This document shows, one piece after another, positions 20,635 through 31,766 of a DNA stretch of 64,000 nt (the stretch's first letter is position 1; each line of letters begins with the position of its first letter). The DNA comes from Durusdinium trenchii (lineage: Eukaryota; Sar; Dinophyceae; Suessiales; Symbiodiniaceae): contig CAXAMN010005180.1 in assembly GCA_963970005.1 (NCBI GenBank), positions 254,318-318,317 of the forward strand. Reading direction: 5' to 3'. A program made the translations under genes and the position numbers. A model generated the notes under the pieces. It was given only the letters and a program-made list of their open reading frames with translations. It did no database searches and was not told the DNA's origin.

Positions 20635-22145
20635 TTAGGCTTTGGTGGTTGGGCCGCAGGCGGCGGTGGCGGGGGCTTTGGCGGCCCTGGCCGGTGGTGG
20701 GGTAGTGAAGAATCCGAAAGGCGAAAACTCCTCTACCCGCCCCAATTCGACATAAGTCTGTCTCCGTTGAGAAGGGTCTTCTCGGATACACTGTGGTGGA
20801 GGTTTAACGACCATGGGCTTCGGGGGCGATGTCCTCGATCTGGCGGATCCGGACGGTGTTGTACCTGGATCCGTTGGCTCATCATCCGGCTCGTCATCGA
20901 GCGATTGGTCGGCCCAATTACGATTAGGGGTACGATGAGCTGGGTCTATTAGTGGTGTCACAGTTACCGAAGTTCTTGATGGAGACTCGGCCGGAGGTTC
21001 ACCAGAATTATATTCGGCTACTACTCTTCGGGCTACGAGAGGGACAGTGCCCCTTGTGTGCTCCGCGAACGACGGCTCCGCGCTAGGCGCGGTTTCATGC
21101 GTTGCACCAGGACCTGGCCTCAGCACAACTCGCGAGGTTGATGAGAACACGACACGAGTGCGCTTCGGAGGCGGGGGATTAGCCGGGGCTCGCGGCTTTG
21201 GAGCCGGGACTTCCGGGGCCTCCTCAGCTTCGATGGCGTGAGTTGGCGTCCGCCATGGAGCAGTAGCCTGGGGCCTTGCTGCTGGGCGTGGTGGACTCTC
21301 GTCGTCATCGACGTCCATGGCATGCACTTCTGTGTTGGGATGAACCAGCAACTCAGCTTGTGGCACCGTGAGACCGCCCGGTTCTCTAGTGGGACGGGTC
21401 CTCCACACATGGTCAGGGAGGTCGTATACACTGTCGCGGGCCGTTTCTATTGGGATTGGCTGCGCGGGTGGATCGCGCGCAGCATGTTGGAACCTGACAA
21501 ATCCGCGCTGACGCGGTTGCTGTGTCCCTTGGGGTCGATTGGACTCCGGTTGAGGAGCTTCGGCTTTGGGGACCTGTGCAGGCATTGGCAAGCTTCGAGC
21601 GCTCGCTTTTGGCGGGGGCGGCCTACGAAGTTTAACATGTGGTGGTAAACTTGAGGCCTATGAGGAGTGTTAAGATAGTCGGGGTCTAGAGGTGGAGGAT
21701 TAGGGGGAGTCGCAGTTGCAAGTGCTCGCCTAAATCGACCAGACCTCACGACTCGAATAACGGTATCGGCTGCACGAGTGCGAACCGTCTCCAAATCCTC
21801 GCCTTCAACCACCGGATCAGGCTCGAAAGCTTGCTCCTCCTCCCGCGCAAGCGCGGTTCCACCCTGGTCGTCCGGTTGAACTGTGCCTTCCTCCTCCGCT
21901 CCCTCTGGATATCCAGGATCAACCTCTGCTTCCGGGCTGGGTTCAACCTCTGCCTCGCCGGCGGGTCCACCCATGGGGTCATCTGCCTGCTCGGAGCTAT
22001 CGGCAAGATGGACCGTGCGTGCTGGCTGTTCCGTGTCCGCGAGTGACTCAGCGGTTTCACGAGAAGGCCTTGGACACGGCCTGGTCGGACGAGGAGGTCG
22101 AACCGATTCTGAAGTTCGGGTTGGCCTCCTGTTCTGTCTCCTCAT
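20635..22145 (-). pseudogene. Proline/acid-rich linker of a retroelement-like block
   Basis: Two overlapping minus frames (22145-21447 and 21591-20635) carry one continuous low-complexity protein rich in Pro, Ala, Glu and Arg, for example EVDPGYPEGAEEEGT and PANPPPPKRTRVVFSS. The coding signal moves from one frame to the other around 21450-21590. No domain is recognised. It joins the nucleocapsid-like region upstream to the HAD-like domain downstream. Confidence 0.45.
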
Positions 22146-22846
22146 ACTGCTCTTTCAGCTTCCTCATCTCCGCCTGTTGCTCCAAGATGGCTTCATTGGC
22201 AGCTTTGCCTTGAGCCTCGGCCTCTTCAATGGCCTTTTGAACCGTCTCGGACTTCTTCTCATACAGCTCACGATTGGACTGCAGGGTCTCTTGGATTGCT
22301 TGGTTCATGACTGCAATCCCAACATCCCAACAGCTGCAATTCCAGGTCGCCCTTTTCCAGCTCCTGGCTTCTTTAGCGTTGCCTTGGCTTCAGTCTGGGC
22401 TTTTGCCTTGGCTGCTCCACGAGAGATTGCGGCAGGCGCTGCTTTCTCCATCTCGAGGGCAAAGAGGGTTGCGATGTCAGCGGAGTACTCAGGCTCGGGT
22501 TGATGCTCTTCAGCCATAGAGGTTTCCGATTCTTCAACTAATGCTACCTTCTGACTCTTACTCTTACCTTTACCTTTAGAATCTTTGCCTTTGCCACCTT
22601 TGCCTTTACCCTTTTGGAATTTTGGTTGTACCAACTACTCTTGTTCCAATCATTCTTGTACCAATCATTCGTATTCCATGAGGTGTTCCATGGTGAGGGA
22701 TTGGACCAACTCGAACCTTTTCCCTTCTGTTTGCCTTTGTCGTTTCCCTTGCCTCCATCTTGACTCTTTCCATTTCCTTTACCACCTTTTGAGCCACTTT
22801 TGCCCTTTCCTTTGGCTTTGGCCAGACTCGCAAGTGAAGCTTGCAT
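22057..22846 (-). pseudogene. Gly/Lys-rich nucleocapsid-like region with coiled coil
   Basis: Three minus frames in succession: 22846-22544 with Lys-Gly repeats (KAKGKGKSGSKGGKGNGK) and a Trp/Asn patch (SNPSPWNTSWNTNDWYKNDW), 22634-22305 with more Lys-Gly repeats and EYSADIATLFALEMEKA, and 22308-22057 with a coiled-coil-like AIEEAEAQGKAANEAILEQQ. Lys-Gly repeats can bind nucleic acid. Two frameshifts show decay. It is probably the N-terminal part of the element that carries the HAD-like domain. Confidence 0.45.
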
Positions 22847-22862
22847 CTGTGGGATGGACGAG

Positions 22863-22935
22863 CACGTGGTCCCAGTTTGTATTTACAGGCGACGCGCTGG
22901 TCCCAGTTAGTAGGTATTTGCAGGCGTCGCCCGAC
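22863..22935. repeat. Imperfect ~36 bp tandem duplication
   Basis: Two adjacent copies share GGTCCCAGTT, then GTATTT, then CAGGCG and a GC-rich end; they differ by a few substitutions and a small insertion. It sits just upstream of the Lys-Gly-rich minus-strand frame. Confidence 0.5.
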
Positions 22936-24400
22936 GTGTGGCCCTGACAGCTGTGGTACTCACGGGGCAGTGTCAGCGCAAACCTATCGGCTACTTCGCA
23001 CGGATGCGACAGTGGAACTAACGAGCTAGCACGGACGCCGCATCTCACGAAAGACAGCACGGCTGGATTTCCGGCATTTGGAAAAAGAAAACTCCAAAAT
23101 GAATATCACGGATGCACATCGTCTGCCGCCGCTTTCTGTCTATCCAGGCAAGTTGTTTGGGAGCTGGTGTCTCTGTGCACAGCGGTCACAGGCTTTGAAG
23201 GTCAAAAGTCATCACTACACCACACACTCAGGCCTCCGCATTGCGGTCCCTTACAGTACATGATGCTCAAAAGTGACACCACCAGTGGTCCCCGTATCTG
23301 TGCGAGTGCCTGCTGCAGTACAGCAGCAGCTTGGATCGGACTGCACCAAGTAAGCGACTCTGCTGTGCCAAAAAAGGCTGTAAGCCCCTGCGAAAAGAAG
23401 TTTCAGCGTGGAGGGTCCGCGCAGGCCTTGCAGGTATCCTAAGCGCCGCCGGGTGAGAGAAGGGACTGTGCTAGTGATGTGCAACTTTTCTTTTTCCAAG
23501 CAGTGCGTTGCAAAGTTTTATGCCAGCACTCACGGAAAGACCGACTCTTTACTCAAACTTTTGGCACCAAAACGTGGCCGTCCCTTCTTCCAAAAGCTAC
23601 TGCCCTGCCAGATTTGGGGCCACGTTTTTGGACCATGAAGCTGCAAAAGTGCAACGTCTGGAATGATGACTCTTTCTGATACAGTAATTTGCGGGCTGCA
23701 TGTTTGATTTCAGTGTAACGCACACTGTATGTATGTATATATATATATACACACAGTGACAGCGGTGGTGCGTGTAGCCCATGTGGGCCTGGAAGGCTGA
23801 AGAGGACGAGGATTGTCCACCCTGTGGGCTAGCAACTGCAGCACAGTGTTTTGAAGCTTGTAATCCAGCAGCTCAGAATGATTAGGTTGGAAAAATGCAA
23901 AAGTTGACACTAAAGCAAAGCATGCATGTCTAAAGTTGCGCTTATTTGTCAGCTACGGGACCATGAGGTGTTGCTGTTGCTCTCGCCTCAGTTTCGTCTA
24001 TGTCCAATGCTAGAACGTCTGCATCTGGTTTGACCTTAGCACCGCCAGGGCATCCAATCCAGGAGTCCAAAAAAGAGACCTTCTTGTTTTGTCACTTTTT
24101 TGAGGACTTCTCTAGTCCACTTTCTGTTTGCAACTCATAGCGACAGTGCCACAAAGTTGCACTAGCAGCTCGCGAAGGGGTTTGTGGCACAGAGCTTGCT
24201 GTATCACTCTTCCTCGAGAAATGCAGAAAGGTGCCATGAATCGCCGTTAAAACACAGCTAGCAGCTAGTGTTCACAAGTAGCTTCTAGCTTCTAGTAGCG
24301 TCCTTGTCCCGAGTAGTAAGGCCACGAGCTACTGGTAGCGTCCTTGTTCCTAGAGTCTCTTGTCAGCCAACCTTGCGCGCCAAGTAGTGTTTCGACGAAG
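22936..24400. other. Non-coding stretch
   Basis: No gene supported. It contains a TATA/GTAT microsatellite at 23727-23754 and, at 24245-24350, one locus of the CTAGTAG minisatellite family (words such as AGCTTCTAGCTTCTAGTAGC and CGTCCTTGTTCCTAG). Confidence 0.4.
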
Positions 24401-24499
24401 GTACTTCACTTCCTGGCATTCTGGACACTTATGTCCGCTGCTATCGCAAGTGCTGCAGCAATTGCTACTACGACGGCACTTCGTGAGCTCTCCTGTTCC

Positions 24500-26626
24500 A
24501 ATTCTTTCACTTTGACTCTCAAGGCCGCCTGGTGCTCAAACTGGAACAGCACTGAAGGCTTGGCAGAACAAGATCCACCAAAAAGCAACAAAACAAATCA
24601 AAGAAAATCAAAGCACCATCATCCCATGGAGCAATGCCGAGTTGCAGCAACTCGAGCATCATCTTGCAATATGGCCTTCGGGTGAAGTTGCAAAACACAA
24701 ACAAATGCATTCTGTGTATTTTTTCAAGCGCCCAATGTGAATGTGTGGCCTCAAGGTCATTCTTCTCCTCGATGAGCTTCGCATGAGTCCGTGCGTGTTG
24801 TTGAAGCTCGTTCTGGCAAATACGGGCATATTGTACCACTCACACCCCTAACATATGTCTCGTGATTTCGGTTGGGGATGGCAAACACAGTCGAGTGAGT
24901 TCAGCTGCAAAGTTGGTTGCGGAAATGCTTAGCAGCGCCTCCATGTTCTTCAATCTGCTTTGAAAATCATTGCCGACTGTACGACCTGCAAAAATGACGA
25001 CACAAAGCTCCGCAAGTTTGGACATCTGGAGTTGGCGGAGCACAAAAATGTGATTGATGAACACCGGGACTGAGGTGTGTTCCGCCCATCTTGTCTATGC
25101 GGTCTTCTGCTTCTATTCTGGCCTCAAGACCCAAATCAAAGCAAGCAAAGACCAAAGTCAAAGCACAAGCACTTCAAAAAAAGCACAAGCACATTTAAAT
25201 AACTGTTCGAAGTGTGGGTTGTCGCTTCACCAGGTCATCCAGCTTCTTCACTAGTGTTCAGTGCCTGCGGATGCTGCACATCCAATGAGTGTGAGAGGCT
25301 AAGGCAAAACCCAATGCCAAAAACAAATTGCGTTGAAAGAAAAGTGCTACGCAATTGTCCCAAGGACAATTAATGGCAATTGGTCATTGTTTGGCAAAAC
25401 TGGGCTTTGCGAAGCAGTGGAGTGGTCAGCAAGAGCCAAAGATCAAAGCGCCCATTGTCGAGTGCCCGGAGACTCGAACCATTTAAAACCAAAAAGGTGA
25501 GTGCAAAGCAAAGGACGGCGCGTCCAACCAAAAACCAGTACTATCATCATTTGGGGTCCCAACAGAAAACGTAGATTCGACTCGTGCAGGTGGCAAAAAG
25601 CAATGGAACACGCGATACACCAATGGCTGGGTCCAACAGACTATATAAGATGACTTCTTGTGGCACATGACTCAAGCTTCCAAGATTGATCATTTGAGAC
25701 AAGCCTTGAGAAGTTTGTCGAACTCTGTATCGCAGTAGCTGGCCAAACGGTCGACCTGTGATCTCAAACTAATCTCAAAATTACTCAAAATAAAGAGTTT
25801 TCATGACGTGGAGACTTCCGCAGAACTTCTCCACTTTTCTGCAATACAAAGGTTGCAGCTTGGATTGTATAGATAGCTGGCTGGCTGGATGCAAACCACC
25901 ACCTACAGTATGAGCCTCGCGGACACAAATCAAAGCCATTCGATCGATCGCGTGCGCCACAGAAGCCACCAAAGGCTGCACCTTGCCACTGCGCTTAGGG
26001 CAGACTGAAGGTTATGGTTCTTCAGAAATTCAGGGTTTTTATAAAAGACTTGGGACGGAAACTTATCCGTGTTGAAGAACTGAGACAACGACAACTTCTG
26101 CCAAGCGATCTGAAACTGAGAGTAGTTGGGCCAGCGTGCGACGAGGCTCACTGAGCAAAGCGTCAAGCCGTTCCGCTGAAGAGATATTCTGCGGGCGCAA
26201 GGGCTTGGACACCTGAAAGAGGAAAACAAAACTTCAAGTCATGGGAAGTGGGCAAACCAAACAAAATTCGACAGCCAAACAAACGGTAAAATATGTTGTC
26301 TTGTCTAAACTTTTTTTGCAGTTTTTTACATCATAAGAACGGCATGTTGTGGTTTCCTGTTGCTGAGTAGTTTACTTCTTACATCTTCTCACATCTTCTT
26401 ACCACTTGCACTGTATTACTTAGCCAAGATCCCTATCCCCAAGAAAACAGAAAACATCTGTGTCCTCAGAGGTTTTGTCCGTCTTGGCCTGGCCTCTCGC
26501 AGCAAATGATTCAAAACAGCAGTGAGTCCTTGGGCCTCGCGCTCCTTCTGCTGCAGAGCGCTCAACATCTTCGCCAAAACACCCCGCTCTGGGTGGACGA
26601 CGGACATCAACCGCCCTTCTAGTTCA
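24500..26626 (-). CDS. Unrecognised small-exon gene, partly coiled coil
   Basis: A series of minus-strand segments each start after a pyrimidine-rich acceptor and read like protein. 26626-26494 (133 nt) has ELEGRLMSVVHPERGVLAKM and LSALQQKEREAQGLTAVLNH. A segment from 26212 has RPQNISSAERLDALLSEPRR. One from about 25983 has PLVASVAHAIDRMALICVRE. One from about 25010 has GNDFQSRLKNMEALLSISAT. One from about 24806 has NELQQHARTHAKLIEEKNDL. One near 24560 has FEHQAALRVKVKELEQ. The helices are Leu/Glu/Lys/Gln rich. Not all junctions could be phased, and more than one gene is possible. The first junction could be a GC donor (CGAGAG then GCCAGG). Function unknown; a structural coiled-coil protein is a guess. 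Confidence 0.4.
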
Positions 26627-26761
26627 CTGCCTCAACATTTGAGCAACAAAGAGCGTTCGGGTCAGCTCCAAAATTCACTAAAACACAATATATCATCTGT
26701 ATAAATGCGTATATCCGCCGACCCCATCCGATGGAGGGGGAGAGCAAGAGGACACTGCTCG

Positions 26762-27700
26762 TGTTATGGGTCCGTGGCTACGGAGATTGTCGTAAGCCTG
26801 GCGAATGGCCCTATGGCCAGAGAAACATGTAACATGGCTATATATGGCTTCAGAGAATGACGTTTACTGCCGTCAGAAAGCAACGTTTAGCACGGAGAGC
26901 AGCTTCGACGATTTTTTGGTCATTTTCGGTGTGGAATTAGATTGTGGAAACCTGCGCCGAAACAGATTGCCTTGAACCTTGGGAATGGGGCTACGGAAAT
27001 TGCCGTAAGCTTCGGGAATGGCCTTACAGACACGGCTGCATATGGCTTCAGAGACTGATTTTTATACAGCAACGTTTGGCACGGACAGAACAGTTTGGAG
27101 GACTTTTTTGGTTGTTGCTTTCATTGTGAATTAGATTGTGGAAATCAGTGGCAAAGCAGATTGTCATTAGCCTTGGGAATGGGGCTACGGAGATTGCCGT
27201 AAGCCCGGGGAATGGCCCTAGAGACACGGCTGCATATGGCTTTAGAAAATGATTTCTATTGCCGTCAGAAAACAACGTTTGGCACGGACAGAGCAGCTTC
27301 GAGGACGATTCTTGTGATTTTCGGTGTAGAAAAGGATTGTGGAAAGCTGTGGCGAAGCAGATTGCCGTGAGCCTTGGGAAGCTACGGAGATTGCGGTAAG
27401 CGTGGGGAATGGCCCTGTATATATGGCTCTATTTAGAAAATGATTTTACTGCCGTCAGAAAGCAACGTTTGGCACGGACAGAACAGTTTCAAGGACGATG
27501 TTTCGGTCATTTTCGTGATCATTTTTTGTGTAGAATTAGACTGTGGACAGCCGGGGCGAAGCAGATTGCTGTGAGCCTTGAGAATGGGTCTGTGGCTCCA
27601 GCTAATTGCCGTGAGCGTTCGGATGCCTTTGAGAATTATTTTTTACTGCCGTCAGAAAGCAACGTTTGGCAGTGACAGACTGGGTTCTGGCTTCGTGGCA
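26762..27700. repeat. ~205 bp tandem satellite, about five diverged copies
   Basis: The word GATTGCCGTAAGC (with small changes) starts at 26785, 26998, 27192, 27389 and 27604, giving periods of 213, 194, 197 and 215 bases. Each unit also carries GCTGCATATGGCTT, TACTGCCGTCAGAAAGCAAC, GTTTGGCACGGACAGA and TTTTCGGTGTAGAATTAGAT in the same order. No conserved ORF runs through it. Confidence 0.85.
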
Positions 27701-27929
27701 CTATAACAGAGACGGGTTCTATGCTTCTAGCGAATGGCTCTAGTTGTCTCGAGAAGGGATTGCTAATTTGGAGAAGGATTATTTTTCTGCCGTCAGCAGT
27801 GAGCAGGGTCTATGGTGTAGATTCATCGGTCGCACGGATAGACTTGTGGCCAAAATGTGGAGCTGCATGGCAGGCACCTTACACGGTCCAGGCTCTGCAG
27901 TGGGCTCTGGGTCCACTTTCACGTCAAAA

Positions 27930-29060
27930 GTACGGACGCGCGGCGCAAACCTACCTGCTATGGTGCATCTGGGCGCTTTGTAAGACGCAGCTGGTGGCCA
28001 CCCTTCTATTTAGAATTCACCGGTAAACCGCTAACGCATCCTGGTTGAAACCTTCTGTTGAGCCGACCCAGCATTTCTTGCGGTTGATTCAAGTCAAGGT
28101 CTAATTGAGTGTCAAGGTCTACTTGCAGTAAACCGCATACAGCTCTTGCGAGCATTGATCTAAGTGTGTCTCGCAACAGGGCCCCACTGAGGTCTGTTGC
28201 GTGATACCCGCCGAGGGGCGCATTGAGCATAGACCCTTAAGGGGGATCCTTGACTGATTTCTCGTTCTTGCACGACCATCAGTGATTCAGCTGTTTGCTC
28301 GAGAACGCTGATTGAAAGCTGCAGAGCTTACTGAACTCTTCGTTTTCTTGGTCTTTCTTCTTTGCTAAAGGCTTTTTGGGCGCAACCGATGCTTTTTGGT
28401 CAAGGGAGCGCCGTTTTCGGCATTCTACCACACCCCTGCGCCCTTTCTTTCCTTGCCTTTTTCGTTTGCTTGGTCTTTCCTTCAGGCTTGTTAGGTCGGC
28501 GTTCAGGTTCGTTTAGTCAACGCACGCCCAAAACCCCTCGCACCCCTGCACCCTTTCTTTTCTTTCCTTGCCTTTTTCGTTGGCTTGTTCTTTCCTTCAG
28601 GCTTGTTAGGTTGGCTTCTAGGCTCGTTTAGCCAACGCACACCCACACCCTTTTCCCATCCCTCCCGCAAGAAAAAAAAAGGTTGCGGCGATCCGCCTTT
28701 TTGCGCGCGTCAACTCCTGTTTTTAAAGATTTAGACCGCACCTCGATGTCTTTCCCCAGAATCTTTTCATTCACCACTCTTACGCCAACGAGGACCGTGA
28801 AAGTATGGACGCGCAAACGTACCTGCTATGGTGCATCTGGGCGATTTGTAAGATGCAGCTGATGGCCACCCTTATATTTTGAATTCGCCGGTAAACCGCT
28901 AATGCATCCTGGTTGAAACCTTCTGCTGAGCTGACCTAGCATTTCTGTCGGTTGCTTCAAGTCAAGGTCTAATTGAATGTAAAGGTCTACTGTCTACTTG
29001 CAGTAAACCGGGATTTCACTACTGATACAGCTCTTGCGAGCGTTGATCTAAGTGTGTGTT
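27930..29060. repeat. Direct segmental duplication, ~250 bp copies
   Basis: 27930-28176 and 28803-29060 are diverged direct copies, about 875 bases apart. Both carry CTGCTATGGTGCATCTGGGC, GGTAAACCGCTAA, CATCCTGGTTGAAACCTTCT, AAGTCAAGGTCTAATTGA and ACAGCTCTTGCGAGC. The second copy has extra small duplications near 28990. The spacer holds its own tandem repeat (28430-28645). Confidence 0.85.
28430..28645. repeat. ~108 bp tandem duplication
   Basis: Two adjacent copies (starts near 28430 and 28538) share CACCCCTGC, CCCTTTCTTT, CTTGCCTTTTTCGTT, TTCCTTCAGGCTTGTTAGGT and a TTCGTTTAG/CTCGTTTAG end followed by CAACGCAC. Confidence 0.8.
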
Positions 29061-29930
29061 GGATCTGAATTCGACCAGTCCTCAACACAACCGCGCCCAC
29101 ACACGACGCCCTTAAAGACACGGAACTGCTTGCCGAAGACAGGACGACGGTTGATCTGTCCAGCGTGGATGGAACTAGCTGGGGGTCTCTTGCGCAGAGA
29201 ACGGGCAAACGCAGCGGGTTATCTTGTCGCCAGCACTGGCGAGAGCGAAATTCATGTGTGATTTCACATAGCTTCTTTCCCGGCGTGATGGATGGAACTG
29301 GTGGCGGCCACCTGATTCATACCCCGACCCCCGGTGATAGAGAAAGTGCGGGACTTCAAACTCAGGCGCAAGCAGAAGCCAACAAAAACACGCTTGGCTC
29401 ATGTACGCGCGCGCGGCCCCTGCGCAAGCCATATACAGTACAGGTAAGGTCGGTCGACCAGGGTCCCTTAGCCAGCGGCCCATTCTCCTTTTTTGCAGCT
29501 ATAAGGTTTCGAGTCAGCCATCGTGCGCTATCGGCCAGGGCGGCGTGGAAGGCATAGGCGCCCTCACATCAGAAGATGCACAGGGCGAAGGAGGAAGAAA
29601 AGTGCACCGCTGCACCGCTAACCTGGCCAGACTTTAGTCAGGAATGAGGGAATGAGGGGCTCACAAGTCCAAAGTTGGTAGCTTATGCCAGGGGGCAGGG
29701 CGGCACAAAAATAGTTATCTTTAACAGGTATAATATATTATATATATATACAAATAGAATCAAACAAACTTTTATTCGATCAAAAAACCTTGGCAGAACA
29801 TCTCAACTTGGTTGGCAAACACACACAAACGCAATCCGCACCACATGTATGAAATTGGTGTTTGGAAAACTAAACAAAGTAAGGATTGAATCAACATTTG
29901 TTATTAAACGAAACTGGACTGGTTCAAAGG

Positions 29931-30249
29931 GTTGCTGACCAGCAGCCAGATAGGTAAGGCAGAACATATTCACTGGTTTAAAGGGTTGCTGACCGCCAAA
30001 CATAGAACGTATTCATTGGTTTAAAGGGTCGCTGACCAGGAGCCCGCGCACTCAAACATTCTTGTTTAAAAGAATGGTGGGCCAGAACACGTGCATTGCT
30101 GCCAACCCGTGCAATTGGCATTTCTGGTATGAAGAGAAGGGTGGAGTAGGACATGCTTAAATGGCTGCTGACCAGCAGCCCTTGCAATCAACATTTGGTT
30201 TAAAACAAATTGGAACAGCAAACTTCTATAGGTTGCTGGTCAGCAACCC
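29931..30249. repeat. Cluster of short palindromes, GGTTGCTG-n2-CAGCAACC type
   Basis: Copies at 29931, 29985, 30028, 30163 and 30231. Those at 30163-30180 (GGCTGCTGACCAGCAGCC) and 30231-30248 (GGTTGCTGGTCAGCAACC) are perfect 8 bp arms around 2 bases. The copies are often preceded by GGTTTAAA or GGTTCAAA and by ATCAACATTTG. They fall in the piece that interrupts the large inverted repeat. Confidence 0.7.
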
Positions 30250-30740
30250 TTGCAAAGATGCGCCGCATCCTCATGACCACGCTGGTGACGGCGACTTCAG
30301 AGCACTTCCTTGGGAACGTGGCTTGGCGGCAAGCGCTCCAAAGAAGTAGCAGAGCAAATGCCAAAACAACACCGCGGTCCACTGCTCATCTTGTCACAGA
30401 CCAACTATTTTCCACTGGAGCGCCATATGTCTCAGGCAGTGTCCTGACACAAACAGCAGCTAAACAGTCTAAAGCTGATGTGTGCTTTGCATGAAGAGCA
30501 AAATTAATTTAATAATAAATCTGGTGTGGCTGCTGCTGGCCTGCAACAGCTGCGTTAAACTGCTGAACAGCAATCTTGTTTTCCCCATGCGTACTAGACA
30601 GACAAGCATCAGCAAGGTTGTCAATAGTGTCCACGCGCATGTCTGACTGACAGCACTCCTTGGCTCTTTCGTGACCACCATCTGGAGGTTCACTAGCCTA
30701 ACCGCGCGCAGGCTGAAAAGAGCACACTTTGGAAGAAAGG

Positions 30741-31716
30741 TCACAAGTAAGCTACACCAAGCAGTGACCCACAGCAGCCTGTCTCTTCTGAGATTCCTTC
30801 CCTTTTCCTTCCTGAGACAGCAATAGATAAGAACAAACACAGGGTTTTTTGCATTTGGGCGACGCTGAACACACTGATCATTTTGAGGCTAACATCAAGA
30901 CAACCCCAGCTCCCCTGGCCTTTGGCATTGGCTTTGCCGCAATCTTTGGTTTTGCGGCGAGCAGCCGCTTCAACCTCTGTCTGTTGTTCGTTCTTCCTCT
31001 TTTGGAGCTCCTCCTCCTCCTGATTTCTCAAACTCTCTTCATGTTGCTTCCTTTCTTCTTCGTCCGTTTGCTGTCGTGTGCACTTCTCTTCCTGCAGCTT
31101 CCTTCGCTGCTCTTTTCTCTCTTGTAGATCTCGCTCTTCTTTTTGCAGGTTCTCCTCGAACAGCCGTTGAGCCTCTTCGTCCTCTTTCTCTTTCTTCCGC
31201 TGCTCCTCCAACAACTTCTTGCGCTCTTCCTTCTTTCTCGCCAACTCCTGCTCCTCTTTTTTCAAGTCCTCTTCCTCCTTCTTCAGGCGCTCTTCCTGCA
31301 GCTTCCTCTGCGCTTCTTGTTCTCGGAGAAGTTTGGGTCTCTCTTCCTCCAACTTCCGCTCCTCCTGCTCTTGGACTTTCTGCCGTTCTTGCTGCTCCAA
31401 AAGCTTCTGTCTCTCTGACTCCTCCTGTCGCCGTCTCCTCTCCTCTTCCTCTTGCAGCTGTTGCTGTTGCTGCATCCTCTGTCTCTCAACCCTCCAGCAG
31501 CGGCTGTTGCATTTGCTCCATCCACAGCTGCTGCCGCTGCTGGATTTCCATCGCTTGCCGCAGCTCTTGCTGCGTCTGCGGTCCTCTTTCGAGGTGAAAC
31601 CTTTCTATTATGGCGAACAATGCCTGCATCACACCAGCGATCTCCCCCTTTCTTTCGAAGGCACGCCCGAACATCTCCTCCTCCGGGGTTTTCTCTTGGC
31701 GCCTCTTCGGGGCCAT
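30741..31716 (-). CDS. Glu/Arg/Gln-rich coiled-coil protein, one frameshift
   Basis: An ATG at 31716 begins MAPKRRQEKTPEEEMFGRAF and runs to a stop at 31486; it reads IAGVMQALFAIIERF and QQELRQAMEIQQRQQLWMEQ. The next frame (31475-30741) continues with a very long Glu/Arg/Lys/Gln helix such as QQERQKVQEQEERKLEEERP and KEEEDLKKEEQELARKKEER, typical of a single long helix or coiled coil. One extra base near 31488 separates them, so this is either a broken gene or has a small unrecognised intron. The C-terminal end (after GKANAKGQGSWG) enters the left arm of the large inverted repeat, so the 3' transcript could pair with the inverted copy upstream. A cytoskeletal role is only a guess. Confidence 0.5.
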
Positions 31717-31745
31717 TGCCGCGACACTGAAAGGTTGAAAGTAGC

Positions 31746-31766
31746 TCTCTCTCTCTCTCTCTATTT
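31746..31766. repeat. (CT)n microsatellite
   Basis: A CT dinucleotide run just upstream of the predicted ATG (31716) of the minus-strand coiled-coil ORF; GA-rich on the sense strand, so it would lie in its 5' leader. Confidence 0.7.
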
